Positions 8,392 to 28,194 of a stretch of 64,000 bases of DNA are shown here, piece after piece. Under the pieces are notes generated by a model that saw only the letters and a list, made by a program, of their open reading frames with translations, had not been told where the DNA came from and did not search any database. The first letter of the stretch is position 1; every line of letters starts with the position of its first letter. Location: positions 1,929,052 through 1,993,051 of the forward strand of contig JASKMD010000026.1 in assembly GCA_030144725.1 (NCBI GenBank), in the 5' to 3' direction. Origin of the DNA: Haematococcus lacustris. Lineage: Eukaryota > Chlorophyta > Chlorophyceae > Chlamydomonadales > Haematococcaceae. The position numbers were made by a program, and so were the translations under genes.

Positions 8392-9180
8392 GGGCGGGGT
8401 GACTGTCAGGCGACCCCAACTAGCAAAAAATGACAGGAAATGATAGGAAACCGACCCCTGGTAATCAAAACGACGCCACGTCTCAGCCACGTGGTTTCTA
8501 TTTATGTTTCGCACATCCTTGGATAGAGGACTCTGTCAGCTATGCGGTGCAGCTTGTAACATTAAATATTGTGCAGTGTGCTGAGTGTTATGGCGGCTCA
8601 AATCTTGACATTCAAATTCATGCCAGTTTTGCTCATGCGGGCCTCGCCGCGACCGACCGCCGCGACCGACGTGGCCCAGTAGCCTCTGCAAACAGTCAGG
8701 GACAGTCGCCGCAGTCGAAACAATGCACATGGCACGCCAAACCGATGTAACGACGCCCCTCCACCCACGCTCGGAAGTATACAAGGCTGCTGCATTGCTT
8801 GACCGCTTCGTGAGTAGTACCTACTACCTGGCCACTCGGTAAGGCCACACAAGGTGTGTAGGCCATTGCTACGTTACCTTGCTCGACATGTTGGGTCCGA
8901 TCCCTCCCGCCCGCCCTCCGCTTGCGTGTCCAGCTTGTGTCCAGCTCCGCCCTGACCCCCTGCTGCTCAGCTGGAGGGGTGGGCAGCCCAGGGGCAGGAT
9001 GGGGGTGGGAGGAGGTGGGTGAGGGTGGGAGGGCGGGGCTGGGGCTAGGAGGGGGTGGGAGGGAGGATGGGAGGGCGGGGCTGGGGGTGTAAGAGGGTAT
9101 GAGGAGGTTGGAAGACTATGGAAGGCCAGGGAGGGTTTGGGAGAGCAAGGAGTTGCGAGGGGATGCGAGGGGTGCTAGGG
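8392..9180. repeat. Tandemly duplicated dispersed repeat, copy 1 (about 0.79 kb)
   Basis: The unit begins gtcaggcgaccccaacta and runs through ggaaatgataggaaaccgac, ctctgtcagctatgcggtgc and cgcgaccgaccgccgcgacc. It ends in a G-rich minisatellite (about 9000-9180) of GGGAGG-type words. Copy 2 follows at once. The 600-bp non-satellite part is about 95% identical between the copies. It encodes no recognisable protein and has no obvious terminal inverted repeat. Confidence 0.88.
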
Positions 9181-10035
9181 GGCGGGGTCCAGGTCAGGCG
9201 ACCCCAACTAACAAAATATGGCTGGAAATGATAGGAAACCGACCCCTGGTAATCAAAACGACGCCGCGTCTCAGCAACGTGGTTTCTATTTATGATTCGC
9301 ACATCCCTGGATAGAGGACTCTGTCAGCTATGCGGTGCAGCTTGTAACATTAAATATTGTGCAGTGTGCTGAGTGCTATGGCGGCTCGAATCTTGACATT
9401 CAAATGCATGCCAGTTTTGCTCATGCGGGCCTCGCCGCGACCGACCGCCGCGACCGACGTGGCCCAGTAGCCTCTGCAAACAGTCAGGGACAGTCGCCGC
9501 AGTCAAAACAATGCACATGGCACGCAAAACCGATGTAACGACGCCCCTCCACCCATGCTCGGAAGTATACAACGTTGCTGCATTGCTTGACCGCTTCGTG
9601 AGTAGTACCTACTACCTGGCCACTCTGTAAGGCCACTCAAGGTGTGTAGGCCATTGCTACGTTACCTTGCTCGACTTGTTGGGTCCGGTCCCTCCCGCCC
9701 GCCCTCCGCTTGCGTGTCGAGCTGGTGTCCAGCTCCGCCCTGACCCCCTGCTGCTCAGCTGGAGGGGTGGGCAGCCCAGGGGCAGCACCAGTACCAGCTG
9801 CCTGCTGCTGACAGGGGGGTGCAGCACGAGGGGTCGGGGTGGGGGTGGCGGGGTTGAGAGGGGCTGGGAGGGGGTGGGAAGGGGTGGGAGGGGGTGGGAG
9901 GGGCTGGGAAGGGGTGGGAAGGGGTGGGAGGGGGTGGCGGCGCAGTGAGGGGGCTGGGAGGGGGTGGGAGGGGCTGGCAGGCTTCTGCGGGGGCTGGGAG
10001 GTGGTGGGGCTGCAAGGGGGTGCGAGGGGGCAGGG
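9181..10035. repeat. Tandemly duplicated dispersed repeat, copy 2 (about 0.85 kb)
   Basis: This repeats copy 1 with scattered substitutions. Its G-rich tail (about 9830-10030) is longer and built on ggggtgggag and ggggctgggag words. A diverged, truncated third member lies at 32,245-32,402, so the family is dispersed and not purely a local duplication. Confidence 0.88.
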
Positions 10036-10963
10036 TCCAAGCGGTCGGAGTAGGGTAGTCAACTCTGCAAGGCAGAGTCTGGTCACGCCAAAGTCAATTA
10101 CGGCGGGCCTGATTGATAAATTGCCGTGCTTTCTTTTCCAGCAGCTGTGTCGTTGAGTAATGAACAAAGTAATAACGAGACATTCTAATAACTCAGCGTG
10201 GTCAGCTCACAACATGCCGATTTGTTCAAGGGGGTCCCTTTTTCTGTGTAGCTGGCTAGAGAGACCTCTATCCAATCGCACCTCGTTGCAATGTCGCGTT
10301 ATCTCTTGCCCAACGACGGTCTTCCGACGCCGCCTGCACCAATGAAAGGCTCTTGGAGCAAGCCTGGCGGACTGAATTTAGATTGTACTTCTGGCTCGAT
10401 AGCAGGCGCAGCTCCATCACTGATGCCGCTACATATCACTATAACAATCGATGGTGAGCAGCTGAGGTGTATCCGCGCTCGCTTGCGCCGGCATGGCCTC
10501 ACTTGCAAGAGGTAACGCGCCGCTTGCCAGTAGATGCGCACTAATTCGCAGGTGCCAATGTGACAAACGCTATCAGAAATGGTGCAGTATTGAAAGAGTA
10601 TGTGCATGAAGATTACCAACCCCATGTTGGGACATCCTGAGTGACTTAGCAGCAGGCTGGGACGTGAGATAAAAACAACATACTGAAGAACACAACACTG
10701 CACAGCTTCCTCGAAAGCGCGGCTGCCCAGTCAGTTGCGCGTAACACTAATTACTATACCTGGTCTGTTGACCTAGGGCAAAGTTTGGTTTCTTCCCCGC
10801 ATCGGACATGGCACATGTATGAATCCGTGTCGGCAACGTCAAATCGACACTCAATCGCGGGCTCTTTAACTGCGCTTGTAGCCATTACCGCCTTCGATGA
10901 CATACTGCAGCCATCCCGGCGAAACGGACGTGTGATGTGCGGGTGGGTACAACTCAGAATTCT
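10036..10963. other. Intergenic region downstream of the glycyl-tRNA synthetase
   Basis: This region is of moderate GC with short unconserved frames on both strands (for example plus 10,291-10,515). None shows a recognisable domain or splice-linked neighbour. It should include the 3' UTR of the minus-strand glycyl-tRNA synthetase, but I found no TGTAA-type chlorophyte poly(A) signal on the minus strand here. Confidence 0.5.
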
Positions 10964-18797
<7,834 letters not shown>

Positions 18798-19046
18798 CGC
18801 CGTGATACAATGGGACAAACTCCGGGATCCAAGCAGTGATGCGGCCGGCGCGATAAGTAGCGGCGATATGAACCTATAGGATGTACGTAGCAGTATCTTT
18901 ACTTGTTGCCGCTTCGCACTGCTTCCCACCGACTTGCACGAGGTCGCAAGCTTGCGAGTCGGTTGCTCGTCCAACTACCTTGGTGTGCCACCAAAGAAGG
19001 CGATTGCTCTAGAGCCAGCCTTGGTGGTGTATGACTACATACTACG
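18798..19046. promoter_or_regulatory. Shared intergenic region of a divergent gene pair
   Basis: Only 249 bp separate the start codons of the minus-strand glycyl-tRNA synthetase and the plus-strand lipase, so both promoters and 5' UTRs must fit here. I see no convincing TATA box. The composition is more balanced than the neighbouring introns. A bidirectional promoter is inferred from geometry alone. Confidence 0.55.
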
Positions 19047-21970
19047 ATGAGGCCATTGGGTCAGCTTCACCTGGTGGTTCTGCAGCACGGCCTGTGGGGC
19101 ACACCGGAGGATATGGACTTCGTAGCGAACATGCTGCGGCGAGGCACGGATCCGAGGCGCGTCGTTGTGTTGAACTCAGGTGCGTGGCCGCGAGCTGTTG
19201 CCACGCCATCACCGTCATCCATGCAAGCCTGGCACAATGCCCCAACTGCTCGGCGTCCCACACACTGCAGTGCTGCAACGTGCCCCCCAGGTGTCAATGC
19301 ATCCCGACTGACATACGATGGTATTGATGTTCTGGGAGACAGACTGGCAGCCCTGGTCATGGCCTTTTGTGACAGACTGGCTGCGGGGGGCTGCAGGCGC
19401 GTGACCGCCATCTCCTTTGTCTCATACAGGTCAGCAACAGCATGGCAGCACCAGGCAAGCTCGCAACATCCCAACAAACTGCAGGCACATTGTTACAGGC
19501 ACAGGCCGTGCAGCCCTCAGCAAAGCGTGGTATCACCCCAGCACACCATGCTGAAGGGTGTGCTGCCATGTGGTCAGTATCATGCATGCTAGCTGCAGCT
19601 GCATGGCAGGCTGTCATGTGCTGCTGCTGCATGGCCCCTGGTGGCTGCAGCCTAGGGGGTCTCATCGCCCGCTACGCCATTGGCAAGCTGGCAGCTGCTG
19701 GCTTCTTCCTCCCGCCTACGCCACGAGCTTCACAGCCCCGCCGCACCAACGCTGTCAGCACTGCCACCGCTGTGGTCGACAGCACAGCCAGCAGCACAGC
19801 GGACAGCACCACACAGCCAAACAGAGGCGGACCCTGCCCTCTCCCCACCCCCTCTGTCCCTATCCCCTCATCAGAAGCACTGACAGAGGTGGTGAAGGTT
19901 GCGGAGTTGCCTAAGGTGGCAGTGGTGGCTGAAGCAGCAGAGCTGCAGGATGAGGCCGTGGCGCCAGCAGCGGCAGAGGCGGCAGGTGGCAGCGGCAGCA
20001 ACACCGGAGCTGTTCTGCAGTGGCAGGATGACCGCAGGCCCGAGGCAGCAGACTACTGTCCAGTGGCGGCAGCACCCCAGGGCGCCAGAGCAGCTGCGGC
20101 GACACAAGGAGCAGGAGCAGCAGCAGCAGTGGAAGACTGGGCCCCTACAGCAAACAGCACTGGTATCCACGCATCTTGCCGACCAGCAGCAGCAGCAGCA
20201 GCCTCCCTCTACCCCTCCCAGCCTCCCCCCTCACCCCAGGGCGCCAGCGTGAGGTTTACCAGGCGCCTAGCGCAGCTCAGCCCGGCTGCAGCAGCAGGGA
20301 GGGCGAGCAGCGCCGTCTGCAACCCCGCCCCTGAGCCAGTGCCTGACAGTCGACCAAGGGCTGGCAGCAGGCCAGTGACCCGGCCTAGTGTGCAGCCCCT
20401 GAACTTCCTGACCTTTGCGTCCCCTCACCTGGGCGCCTGGTCCACTCCCACCACACTGTACCGCCGGGCTCTCAATAGTGTACTGCCTTACACCCTGAGT
20501 GTGACCGGCTGCCAGCTGGTGCTGGCCGACACCTTCCTGGACGGCCTGCCGCTGCTGGCAGTCATGGCACACCCTGGCTATGCATTCCACGCGGGGCTGA
20601 GCCTGTTTAGGAAACGAGTGGCCCTGGCGAACCTCAGGTGCGGCCTGGACTGGTTGCCTGTAGGGGCAATGGGGCAAACTGGTCACAGGGAACTGCACAC
20701 AATGTGACGGCACGTCAATGCCTGGGTCGTCACCCTCAACAGGGTATCAAGTTAGGGTGTAGGTGCAAGAGGGTTGTCACACTCATCATTGTGTTTTGAT
20801 TGAGTGGGGTGTCACACTCACCATTGTGTTCTATCAAGTCAGGGTGTAATTGCAAGGGGGCTTCACTCTGCCCTGCTGTACCTCAGCCCAGCTGCGGCTG
20901 TTACAGCTGGGGGCGAGCTGACTGCGCTGATGCTGGTGGTACTGGGTCCAGCAGATGGGGATGGGAATAGGGATGATGGGGATGGAGATGGGGGTGATGG
21001 TGATGGGGATGGTGATGGTGATGCAGTGTGTGCTGCTCCTGCTGCCATGAGTCCAATGCTTGCTGTACCTAGTCTGTCACAGGGCCACCCAGTCACCACA
21101 TTCTTTAGCCCAGCCTCATGTGCCTGACTTGCGGGGGGCAGGCAGTGTGGCCAGGCAGCCCCTACCTGTCCACATGCCCTGACGCCTTGAGCAAACAAGA
21201 TGCAGCAGGGGTCCTCAGCAGCCACCAAGGGGTGTGACCAGCTGCCCCCCTGACCCCCATGTCCTGCGCCCACACCGCTCCGCTAGCGCTCCTGCCCCCC
21301 ACCCAGCCCCCCACCGCCCCGCCCCCCCTGCCCTCCACCCAGCCCCCCGCCAGCACAGCTGTCCCCCTGCTGGCTGCCCTGCAGACATGACTACACAGTG
21401 TCCTACGCCTCAGCAGCCATGGAGCATGAGCACCTGGGCAGGGCGGCAGGCAGCGCTCAGGGCGTGCCGCCCTCCCCCCAGCCCCTGAGCTCAAGGTAAA
21501 CACCAGCAGAGGAGTACAGCAGCCAGCGCCCAACTCCTGTCTCTCCACCCCCTCACACCTTCACCCCTCCCCTGCCTTCCCTTCACCCCTGCCCTGCACT
21601 TCCATACCTCCTCACCCCTGCCTGCCCTCCCCCTCGTCACCCCCCACCCTCCACCCCTCATCTGCCCTCCCCTCCCCCTTTCCCCCTCGCCTGCCTCCCC
21701 CCCTACCGCCCCCAGGTACCCATGCATCATGCAGCCCCGCCCAGCCCCCCATGCGGTCACAGGTGGACTCCACGCAGCCCTCCCTCCCCCGCCCCCTAGC
21801 CCCCCCCCCCCCAGGGCACCCCCCGCACACCTCCACCTCCCTGGCCCCTGAGCCCCCGCCCCTCTCCACAGCCTCACCCCAGGCCGCCAGCAGCATCCAG
21901 GGCCTTGGCAGTGCCAGCCACATGCAGGACACCAGCAGCAGCAGTGCCAGCAGCAGCAGCAGCAGCAGTG

Positions 21971-22057
<87 letters not shown>

Positions 22058-25000
22058 CCAGCAGCAGCAGGGGTTGCCAGCCAGAGCTCTGCCCCGACAG
22101 CTCTGCACTCTCCAGCTGCTCCACCTCGGACCTGTCCACTGCCACCCACCTCAACACCCACACTGCCGCTGCCAACACAACAACAGTGAACGGGCACACA
22201 GCCAGCCGCCACACACACCCCGCCCCCTGCCCCGCCCCTTTGCCACGCCTGCTGCCTCCCGTCCCCCCGCCCCCGCCCCTCCCCCGCCCCCACCTCCCTC
22301 GCCCCGCCCCCAGCCCCTTCAGCAGCTGGCTGGACTCCGCTGCCAGCTGCGCAGCCCAGGAGTCCCTGGCGGCTGTGCGCACCGCCGCCCTGGCCACCCT
22401 GTCCCGGGTGCTGTCCCCCCCGCCCCCCCTGGCCGCCTGCCTGCAGCAGCCCCTCACCCTGCTGGCCCAGGCAAGCAGTAGTGCCAGCACCAGCGTGCTG
22501 TCAGAGGTGTGTGGCAGCGGCAGGCCACCGGGCGCAGCAGTGATGGCAGCGCTGGGCTGGCAGGAGCCGCAGGGGAGGAGAGGCAGCACGAGCAGGGGCG
22601 GGGGGGAGGGGGGCAGGGGGGAGGCAGGCGCGCTGGCAGCTGGGCAGAGCCAGCTCGGACCCATCCCCAAGCAGCGGGCATGGGGGGATGGGGTGGGGGC
22701 GGGGGGGTGGGCAGTGCTGGGTAGGGTCAGGCGGCATCACGGCAGTTCCTGGGCAGGGCCTAGCAGCCGCCCTCTGCCCCTCCCCTGCCCCCCTGCTGCT
22801 GTCGGGGCTGGGGGGGCTGATGCTGGGGGGGGGGTAGTGCTCAGCCAGTCCACCAGCCCCCAGGCTACCCAGGAGGCCCTCTCAGGTTCAGGCAGCCACG
22901 GCATGCATGGCTTGCCCACCTTCTCCTCAGCTTCTCAAGCATGCGTGACGGCAACAGCAGCAGCAGCAGCAGGTGCTGGGCTGGGGGGGCCTCACCCCGC
23001 CTGCCCGCCACCCCTACAGCAACAGAGGCGGCAGGCGGCCAAGCAGCCTGAGCAGCAGCGGCAGTTGCCTGAGGCACCGTGGCAGGGTGTGGTGGCAGGG
23101 TCAGGGGGAGGGCAAGCCAGACCCTGCAGGGGGCACCAGGACGGCCCTCCCCCCCTGACAGCCCGCCCCACCGCCAGCCTTGCCCTGAGGCAGCACCCTC
23201 CCCACTCCAGCCCTGAGCTGTACAGCCCGGCCCCCCTCCCCCCCCCCTGCTGCTGCTGCTGCTGCTGGTGGCACTGCCTGGCCCAGCGATCAGCACAGCA
23301 GCCAGGGGCCTGGCCCCGGGCACAGCCTGCTGGGTGCCGCCCCAGGCCCGACCAGGGCCACCCACCCAGGCTCAGGGGCGGGGGGAACAGCAGCAGATGA
23401 CCAAGAGCCCCCCGGGGCCAATGCAGGGCTGCTGAGCATTGTGGGGGTAGGGGCAGGGGCAGGGGGGGGGGCAGAAGGGGGCCAGGCAGGGCGGGGCCAG
23501 GCTCTGACCCAGCCTAACCCCAGGCCGGGTGGTGGGTGGTGGCAGGCGAGCCTGCTGCTGCCCCATGCGCTCATGCGTCGGTGGCATGCCCCCCCCCCTG
23601 AGGCTAGGCACCTGGGGACCCCCTCACCACAGGCTCATGCCTGGCAGCTCGGGCCAACCACCCGGCCTCAACCACCTGGGTTGCCACATCAGGCAACCCA
23701 GCCAGTTGTCGGCAGCGGGCAGCAGGGTGGGTCAGGGGAGGGGAGGGCAGCAGCCCTGGCTGCGCAGGCAGCTGGGTGGCAGGTGGGGGACACAGCCCGG
23801 AGGGACGGTGCCTCACAGGGGGAGGCGTCTAGAGGGCAGCAGGAGCCGGGAGGCGACCAACAGGGGGGGGGTCTCCTCCCCCGCCCCCGCAAACACAGCA
23901 TTGCCAGCCTGCTGTCTACCTTCAACCGCCACTCACCTACCCCCAGAACCACCTCTGCCAACCCCCTGCTGCTGCCCCCCGCACAGCAGCAGGGGGAGCG
24001 GCAGGGGCAGCAGGGCGGGCAGTCAGCTGCACACCAGGGGGGGGCGCTGCCTCCAAACGACCACAGCCTCTCCCTCCTCACCCTACCACCCGCCAATGGC
24101 CGTGCCAAGCCCCCCCTCCCCCCCCCCCTGCCCCCCCTCCACCGCGTTGACCCTGCACCCAGGGCGCGCCCAGCAGCCCCACGGCCCCCCCCGCCCCCCC
24201 AGTCTGACCCAACGCCTCAGCGGCAACCTGAACCAGCTGGGCCGCGACCTGCAGACCCTCCCCTGGGGGCGAGCTGGCGCCCCCCAGGCTGCCCCCACCC
24301 CCCTCACCTCCACCCCCCCCTGGTGGCCTCTGCGCCCCCTGCCCCGACTGACCCGCTCCGGCAGCGCCCCCCCTGCCCTGCACCCCCACCCCTCCGCTTC
24401 ACCCCCTAGCAGCCTGCTCCAGCACCTCCACCTGGGCTGGTTGGGGGGGCTGGGGGGGCTCGGTCAGCCCCCCCCCCGCCCCCCCCCCCCCGCCCCCCTC
24501 CCTGCAGGTTCAGCCCAGGGTGGCGGCAGGGAGGGGGGGGAGGCTGGCTGGGGCCCGCTCCTGGGCCCCCCCCCTGCTGCTGCCCTGGCTCGCCCCCGGG
24601 CCCCCTGCCGCCGTCCCCCCTCCCCGCCACCACCTCGCCCGCCTCCATCCCCGGCGCCAAAGCAGCAGCAGCCGCCTCAGAAGCTGGGGGGGCCGGCGGG
24701 ACCCAGACCCGTCCAGCAGCCAAGGCAGCCAGGGGGCCCTGGTCCCCTACGACCCTACCACTGCTGCTGCCGCCAGCCTGGGGGGGGGGTGGGGGGCGGC
24801 AGGCAGCAGCCTGGTGCCCAGCTGGCTGGGGGGGGGGCAGGGGGGGGCCGCTGCACCGCTGCCTGGCAAGGGACGTGCAGGGGGTGAGGGAGGAAGTGGG
24901 GTGAGAGGGGTGGGGGGGAGGGGAGGGAGGGGGGAGAAGGACCTCCTGCGTCGCCTTACCGGCACTGCCCCTCTAGAGCCTCAGCAGCTGGACGCCCCCC

Positions 25001-26543
25001 CACCCAGCCAGCTGTTGCAGCTGCAACAGGAGCTGCAGGGGGCCGCCCCTACCCGCCATGCCCGGCTGCGTGGCGAGGTGTTTGTCGCCCTGCTGCCGCT
25101 GTTCCTGGTGCTGTGGCTGGGCATGCTGCTGTGGCTGTGGGTGTGCAGCTGCCACCACTACCTGCTGCTGCTGGCCGTCAAGCGAGACAGGGACTGGGAC
25201 TTCAAATGGCAGCCGCCGGCACCAGCGCAAGCACCCCCACCCCCAGCTTCCACCCAGCTTCCCGAGGCACAAGCAGGAGCTAGGCAGCACGCTGGTCTCA
25301 GTGGGGGTCAAGGGGGTGTGGGGCAGCACGTGGCGGTGGCAGGGTCGGGGAGACTGGAAGGAGAGCAGCAGGGGCTGGGGGGGGCGGGGGGCCAGGGTAG
25401 GGCAGGGCAGGGCTACCCCTCAGACATCCAGCGTTCAGCGGCACCTCAGGGGGTTAGGGCTGCTGCTGCTGCTGCTGCTGCTGCTGCCCCCCCATCTGAA
25501 GTGCATGGACGTGGAGTGGCAGGGGAGGTGCAGCTGGCAGTAGCAGTCAGTAGCCAGCAGCAGGGGCGAGGGAGAGGTGCAACTGCTGCAGCCGGGCCAC
25601 AGGGGGGTGAGGGGGAGGGGACAGGGGACCCGTGCAGCAGCAGCAGCAGCTCTGGCCCACCTGCACCCCATGAGGCTGCCCCCCTGGTGCCCCCCCTCCC
25701 CCCTGAGCAGCCCCCTGCTGCCCCCTCCCCCTGCTGGCCGCCCAGCTCCCCTAGGCCAGCCCCCCCTCACGCCCCCCGCCTCAAACTCACCCAACCGCCC
25801 GCCCTGGCCTGAGCAACAACTGCGTCGGCCGGACTGCCCATGCAGCTCAGACCCCCCAGCCGCGCACAGGGGCCAGCCTGAGGGGGCGGGAGGTGCAGCC
25901 CCTGGCTGCTGCAGGCCTGACCTGGGTGCACAGGCGCTGGGTGCAGACAGGGCTGGGCCTGGCCAGCAGCAGCAAGCTGGGCAGGGGGCTCAACACGGAG
26001 GGGCCCTGGCCAGGCGCCAAGAACATGAACAGCAGCCAGGGGCACAGGCTGGGGGTGCCTCCACCCCTGACCCTGCCTCGGCCGCCACACCTGACCCTGC
26101 CACTCCCCCTGCCCCAGCCCCTGCCCCTGCCGCCCCCCCAGCCCCTGACCCTGCCCCTGCCGCCCCCCCAGCCCCTGACTCTGGCACCGACCTCCTGGGC
26201 CCCGCCTTCCCTAGCCTGCTCTCGTACTTCGACCAAGAGCCAGGCAGCAGCAGTTGCCTAGTTTGGCCCGAGGCGGATGACGTGGCAGACGCACAGCAGG
26301 CCGCGGCCCTGGACGCCCTGGCCGCTGTGCCCTCCCTCTGCCTGCCTGCCTCACCCCACCCCAGCACCTACCCCGCTGCACCCTCCCCGCACTTCCGTAC
26401 CTTGCCAACCATGCCAACCGCCATGCCAACCGCCATGCCAACATCCGTGCCGAGCACAACAGGAACAGGGAAGAGAGGGGAAGGTGTAGCTGAAAGTGCG
26501 GATGAGCTGCCTGCAAACCAGCCTCGTCAGGCAGCAGCAGCAA

Positions 26544-26574
<31 letters not shown>

Positions 26575-27007
26575 CGGGCCCTCCACTGTGTCCGGCATGC
26601 TGGCTGGGGGCTTGAATGTGAGCTTCCAGGCAGGGGCAGGGGCAGGAGCAGGAGCAGGAGCAGCAGCCGCAGCAGCCGCAGGGGCGGAAGAGACGGGGAA
26701 AGCAGCGGCAGCAGCATCGGCAGCAGGAGCGGCAGCAGGGCAAGCAGCATTAGGGGCAGAGGCCACAGGGGTCAGGGTGGGCAGCGGCCCGGATGGCCCT
26801 GGTGCCCCTGTCGCCCCTGGCAGCCGCGAGCAGCGCCTGCAGGCCGATATGATCCGGCACCTGAACCTGCTCCAGTGGCAAAAGGTGGCGGTGGACACGG
26901 CGCATTACCACGCCCATGCCGCCATCGTGGTGCGCAGTGCAGCACGCTTTGCAGCCAGCCACGGGCACGTCGTGGAATACGCGCTGAGGCAGATGCAGGG
27001 GCTGTGA
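19047..27007 (+). CDS. DUF676-type serine lipase/esterase with very long low-complexity insert
   Basis: This is a predicted alpha/beta-hydrolase acting on lipid or other esters. Supported exons are 19047-19179, 19291-19429, 19651-20637, 21385-21495 and one from 21716. Exon 1 gives the first strand and oxyanion region LHLVVLQHGLWGTPEDMDFV. The nucleophile elbow is SFVSYSLGGLIARYAIG, whose Ser codon is split by intron 2. Later come NFLTFASPHLG, the DTFLDGLPLLAVMA block and RHDYTVSYASAAMEHEH, which may hold the acidic residue. A hydrophobic stretch near 25,080-25,190 (LLPLFLVLWLGMLLWLWVC) could span a membrane. The end, MIRHLNLLQWQKVAVDTAHYHAHAAIVV, matches the family's C-terminal block, so the whole span is one gene. 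Exon limits from 21.7 to 26.6 kb are unclear because of Gly/Pro/Ser/Gln-rich text. Confidence 0.8.
20940..21025. repeat. GGGGAT/GGTGAT-type minisatellite in a lipase intron
   Basis: Imperfect hexamers of gatggg and ggtgat type extend over about 80 bp between the exons ending at 20,637 and starting at 21,385. Confidence 0.75.
21160..21193 (-). repeat. 34-bp copy of a glycyl-tRNA synthetase exon-intron junction in a lipase intron
   Basis: The sequence is identical to 16,791-16,824. There it forms the end of the exon coding LKASGHVDR together with its GT donor. The copy lies 4.4 kb away in the third intron of the lipase gene, in the same orientation, and homology stops abruptly on both sides. 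Confidence 0.9.
21928..22070. repeat. CAG trinucleotide tract, possible poly-Ser coding region of the lipase
   Basis: About 40 CAG/CAGT units are present. In the plus frame continuous with 21,751-23,400 they read as a Ser run; other frames give Gln or Ala. The tract lies in the lipase low-complexity section, where coding status is uncertain. Confidence 0.8.
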
Positions 27008-28194
27008 GTCGGCGAAGTGTCGGCGACGCGGGGCGAGGCCGCGACCGCCGTAGGGATCGTTTGGTGTCCTGGCACCATGTCTACACGTCATCGCTCACGG
27101 AAGTCAAGTAGTCACCCTGCGCAGCTAAGACCATGACATTTAACGCCGTTCTGCATTGCTGAAAATCAATACAGTATTTATTTAATGCCATATCATCCTT
27201 TCTGATTTACGAGGGCTCTGTCATAATATACCAAGGACGGAGCTGTGCTTGGTGATTCAGTAAACAGCCGTGCTTGTTTATTTATTAGACAGCCGCCCCA
27301 TTAGCTTCGTGTCGCAAACCCGAGTTTTCCGACAAACCGAACACAACTCAGCGACACCTATCCTAGATTTGTCATAACGACAACGATTTTTAAATGGCGA
27401 GGCCGAGGCCCTGGCGCGGGACAGCTCGAGACCGAAGCCAGCGGACACGATAGCTGTTACGTGTTCGTTGGGAGCACTTTTTGTTACTGCAGCGGATCTG
27501 GGGTATTAACGATTTCAAACGAAGGCACTTAACGATTACAACCGAGTAAAACTCAAGTACATCCGAGTAACATCATCCTACAGCCTATTTTGGCAACACT
27601 GTTTCACTATACAATTCAGCTTGGCCACACCTCCCAGTGGTTCTTACAGCGGCTGGACCCAGGTCCACCACTCTGCTGCATCGCACCCGCCTACTGAGCA
27701 CCAGCCATGGCGCTGCCTCCCCCTCCGCGCCACAGCCAAACCGACTCCAACCGACTCCAGTTCAGGCTTGCTGCCAGTGGTCCTCACGAACCAGCAGGGT
27801 TCACAGTGCAGGCGTCACCCAATTCTCACGCGCGCACACTCACAGTCACGCAGCTCTTCCCAGTTGCTGTGCTGTGTCTGGTGACATCGCAATTGCTGCT
27901 GATTGCGGGGATCAAGGGGCGCAGGGCCTGGCCGAGAGAAACCAGAGCTCCTTAGCTTGCAGCTTGAACAAAGAAACGCACCCCAACCCAGCCCAAGCCC
28001 CTCTGCAAGCTGGGGTCCAACCCGGGTTCAAGCTCTGTGCAGGCCATTACATGTGGACTCTTGCGTATTTCCCCTTCCCCCCTCCCCACTGACCCCTGGC
28101 TTGCATTGCCCCTGACCACTAACCCCCGGCCCCTGCCCGCTACCCTTTGCTCGCTAGCCCTCCCCCCGCGCGGGCCCAATGTGTTGTGAGGGGT
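27008..28194. other. Convergent intergenic region between the lipase and the FAS1 gene
   Basis: The lipase stop (plus) and the FAS1 stop (minus) face each other. The first half (about 27,110-27,610) is clearly more AT-rich than the rest of the window and should contain the lipase 3' UTR. Short frames near 27,620-28,100 show no domain. A minus-strand TGTAA lies at 28,051-28,047. Confidence 0.6.
28047..28051 (-). terminator. Candidate poly(A) signal (TGTAA) of the FAS1 gene
   Basis: TGTAA is the usual chlorophyte polyadenylation signal. This one lies about 145 bp downstream of the FAS1 stop codon on the coding strand. It is a five-base match, so chance occurrence is possible. Confidence 0.4.

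Noticed and set aside
10291..10703. Overlapping plus and minus ORFs downstream of GlyRS
   Set aside because: Both have balanced composition but no recognisable domain, splice partners or neighbours; I cannot tell which strand, if either, is used.
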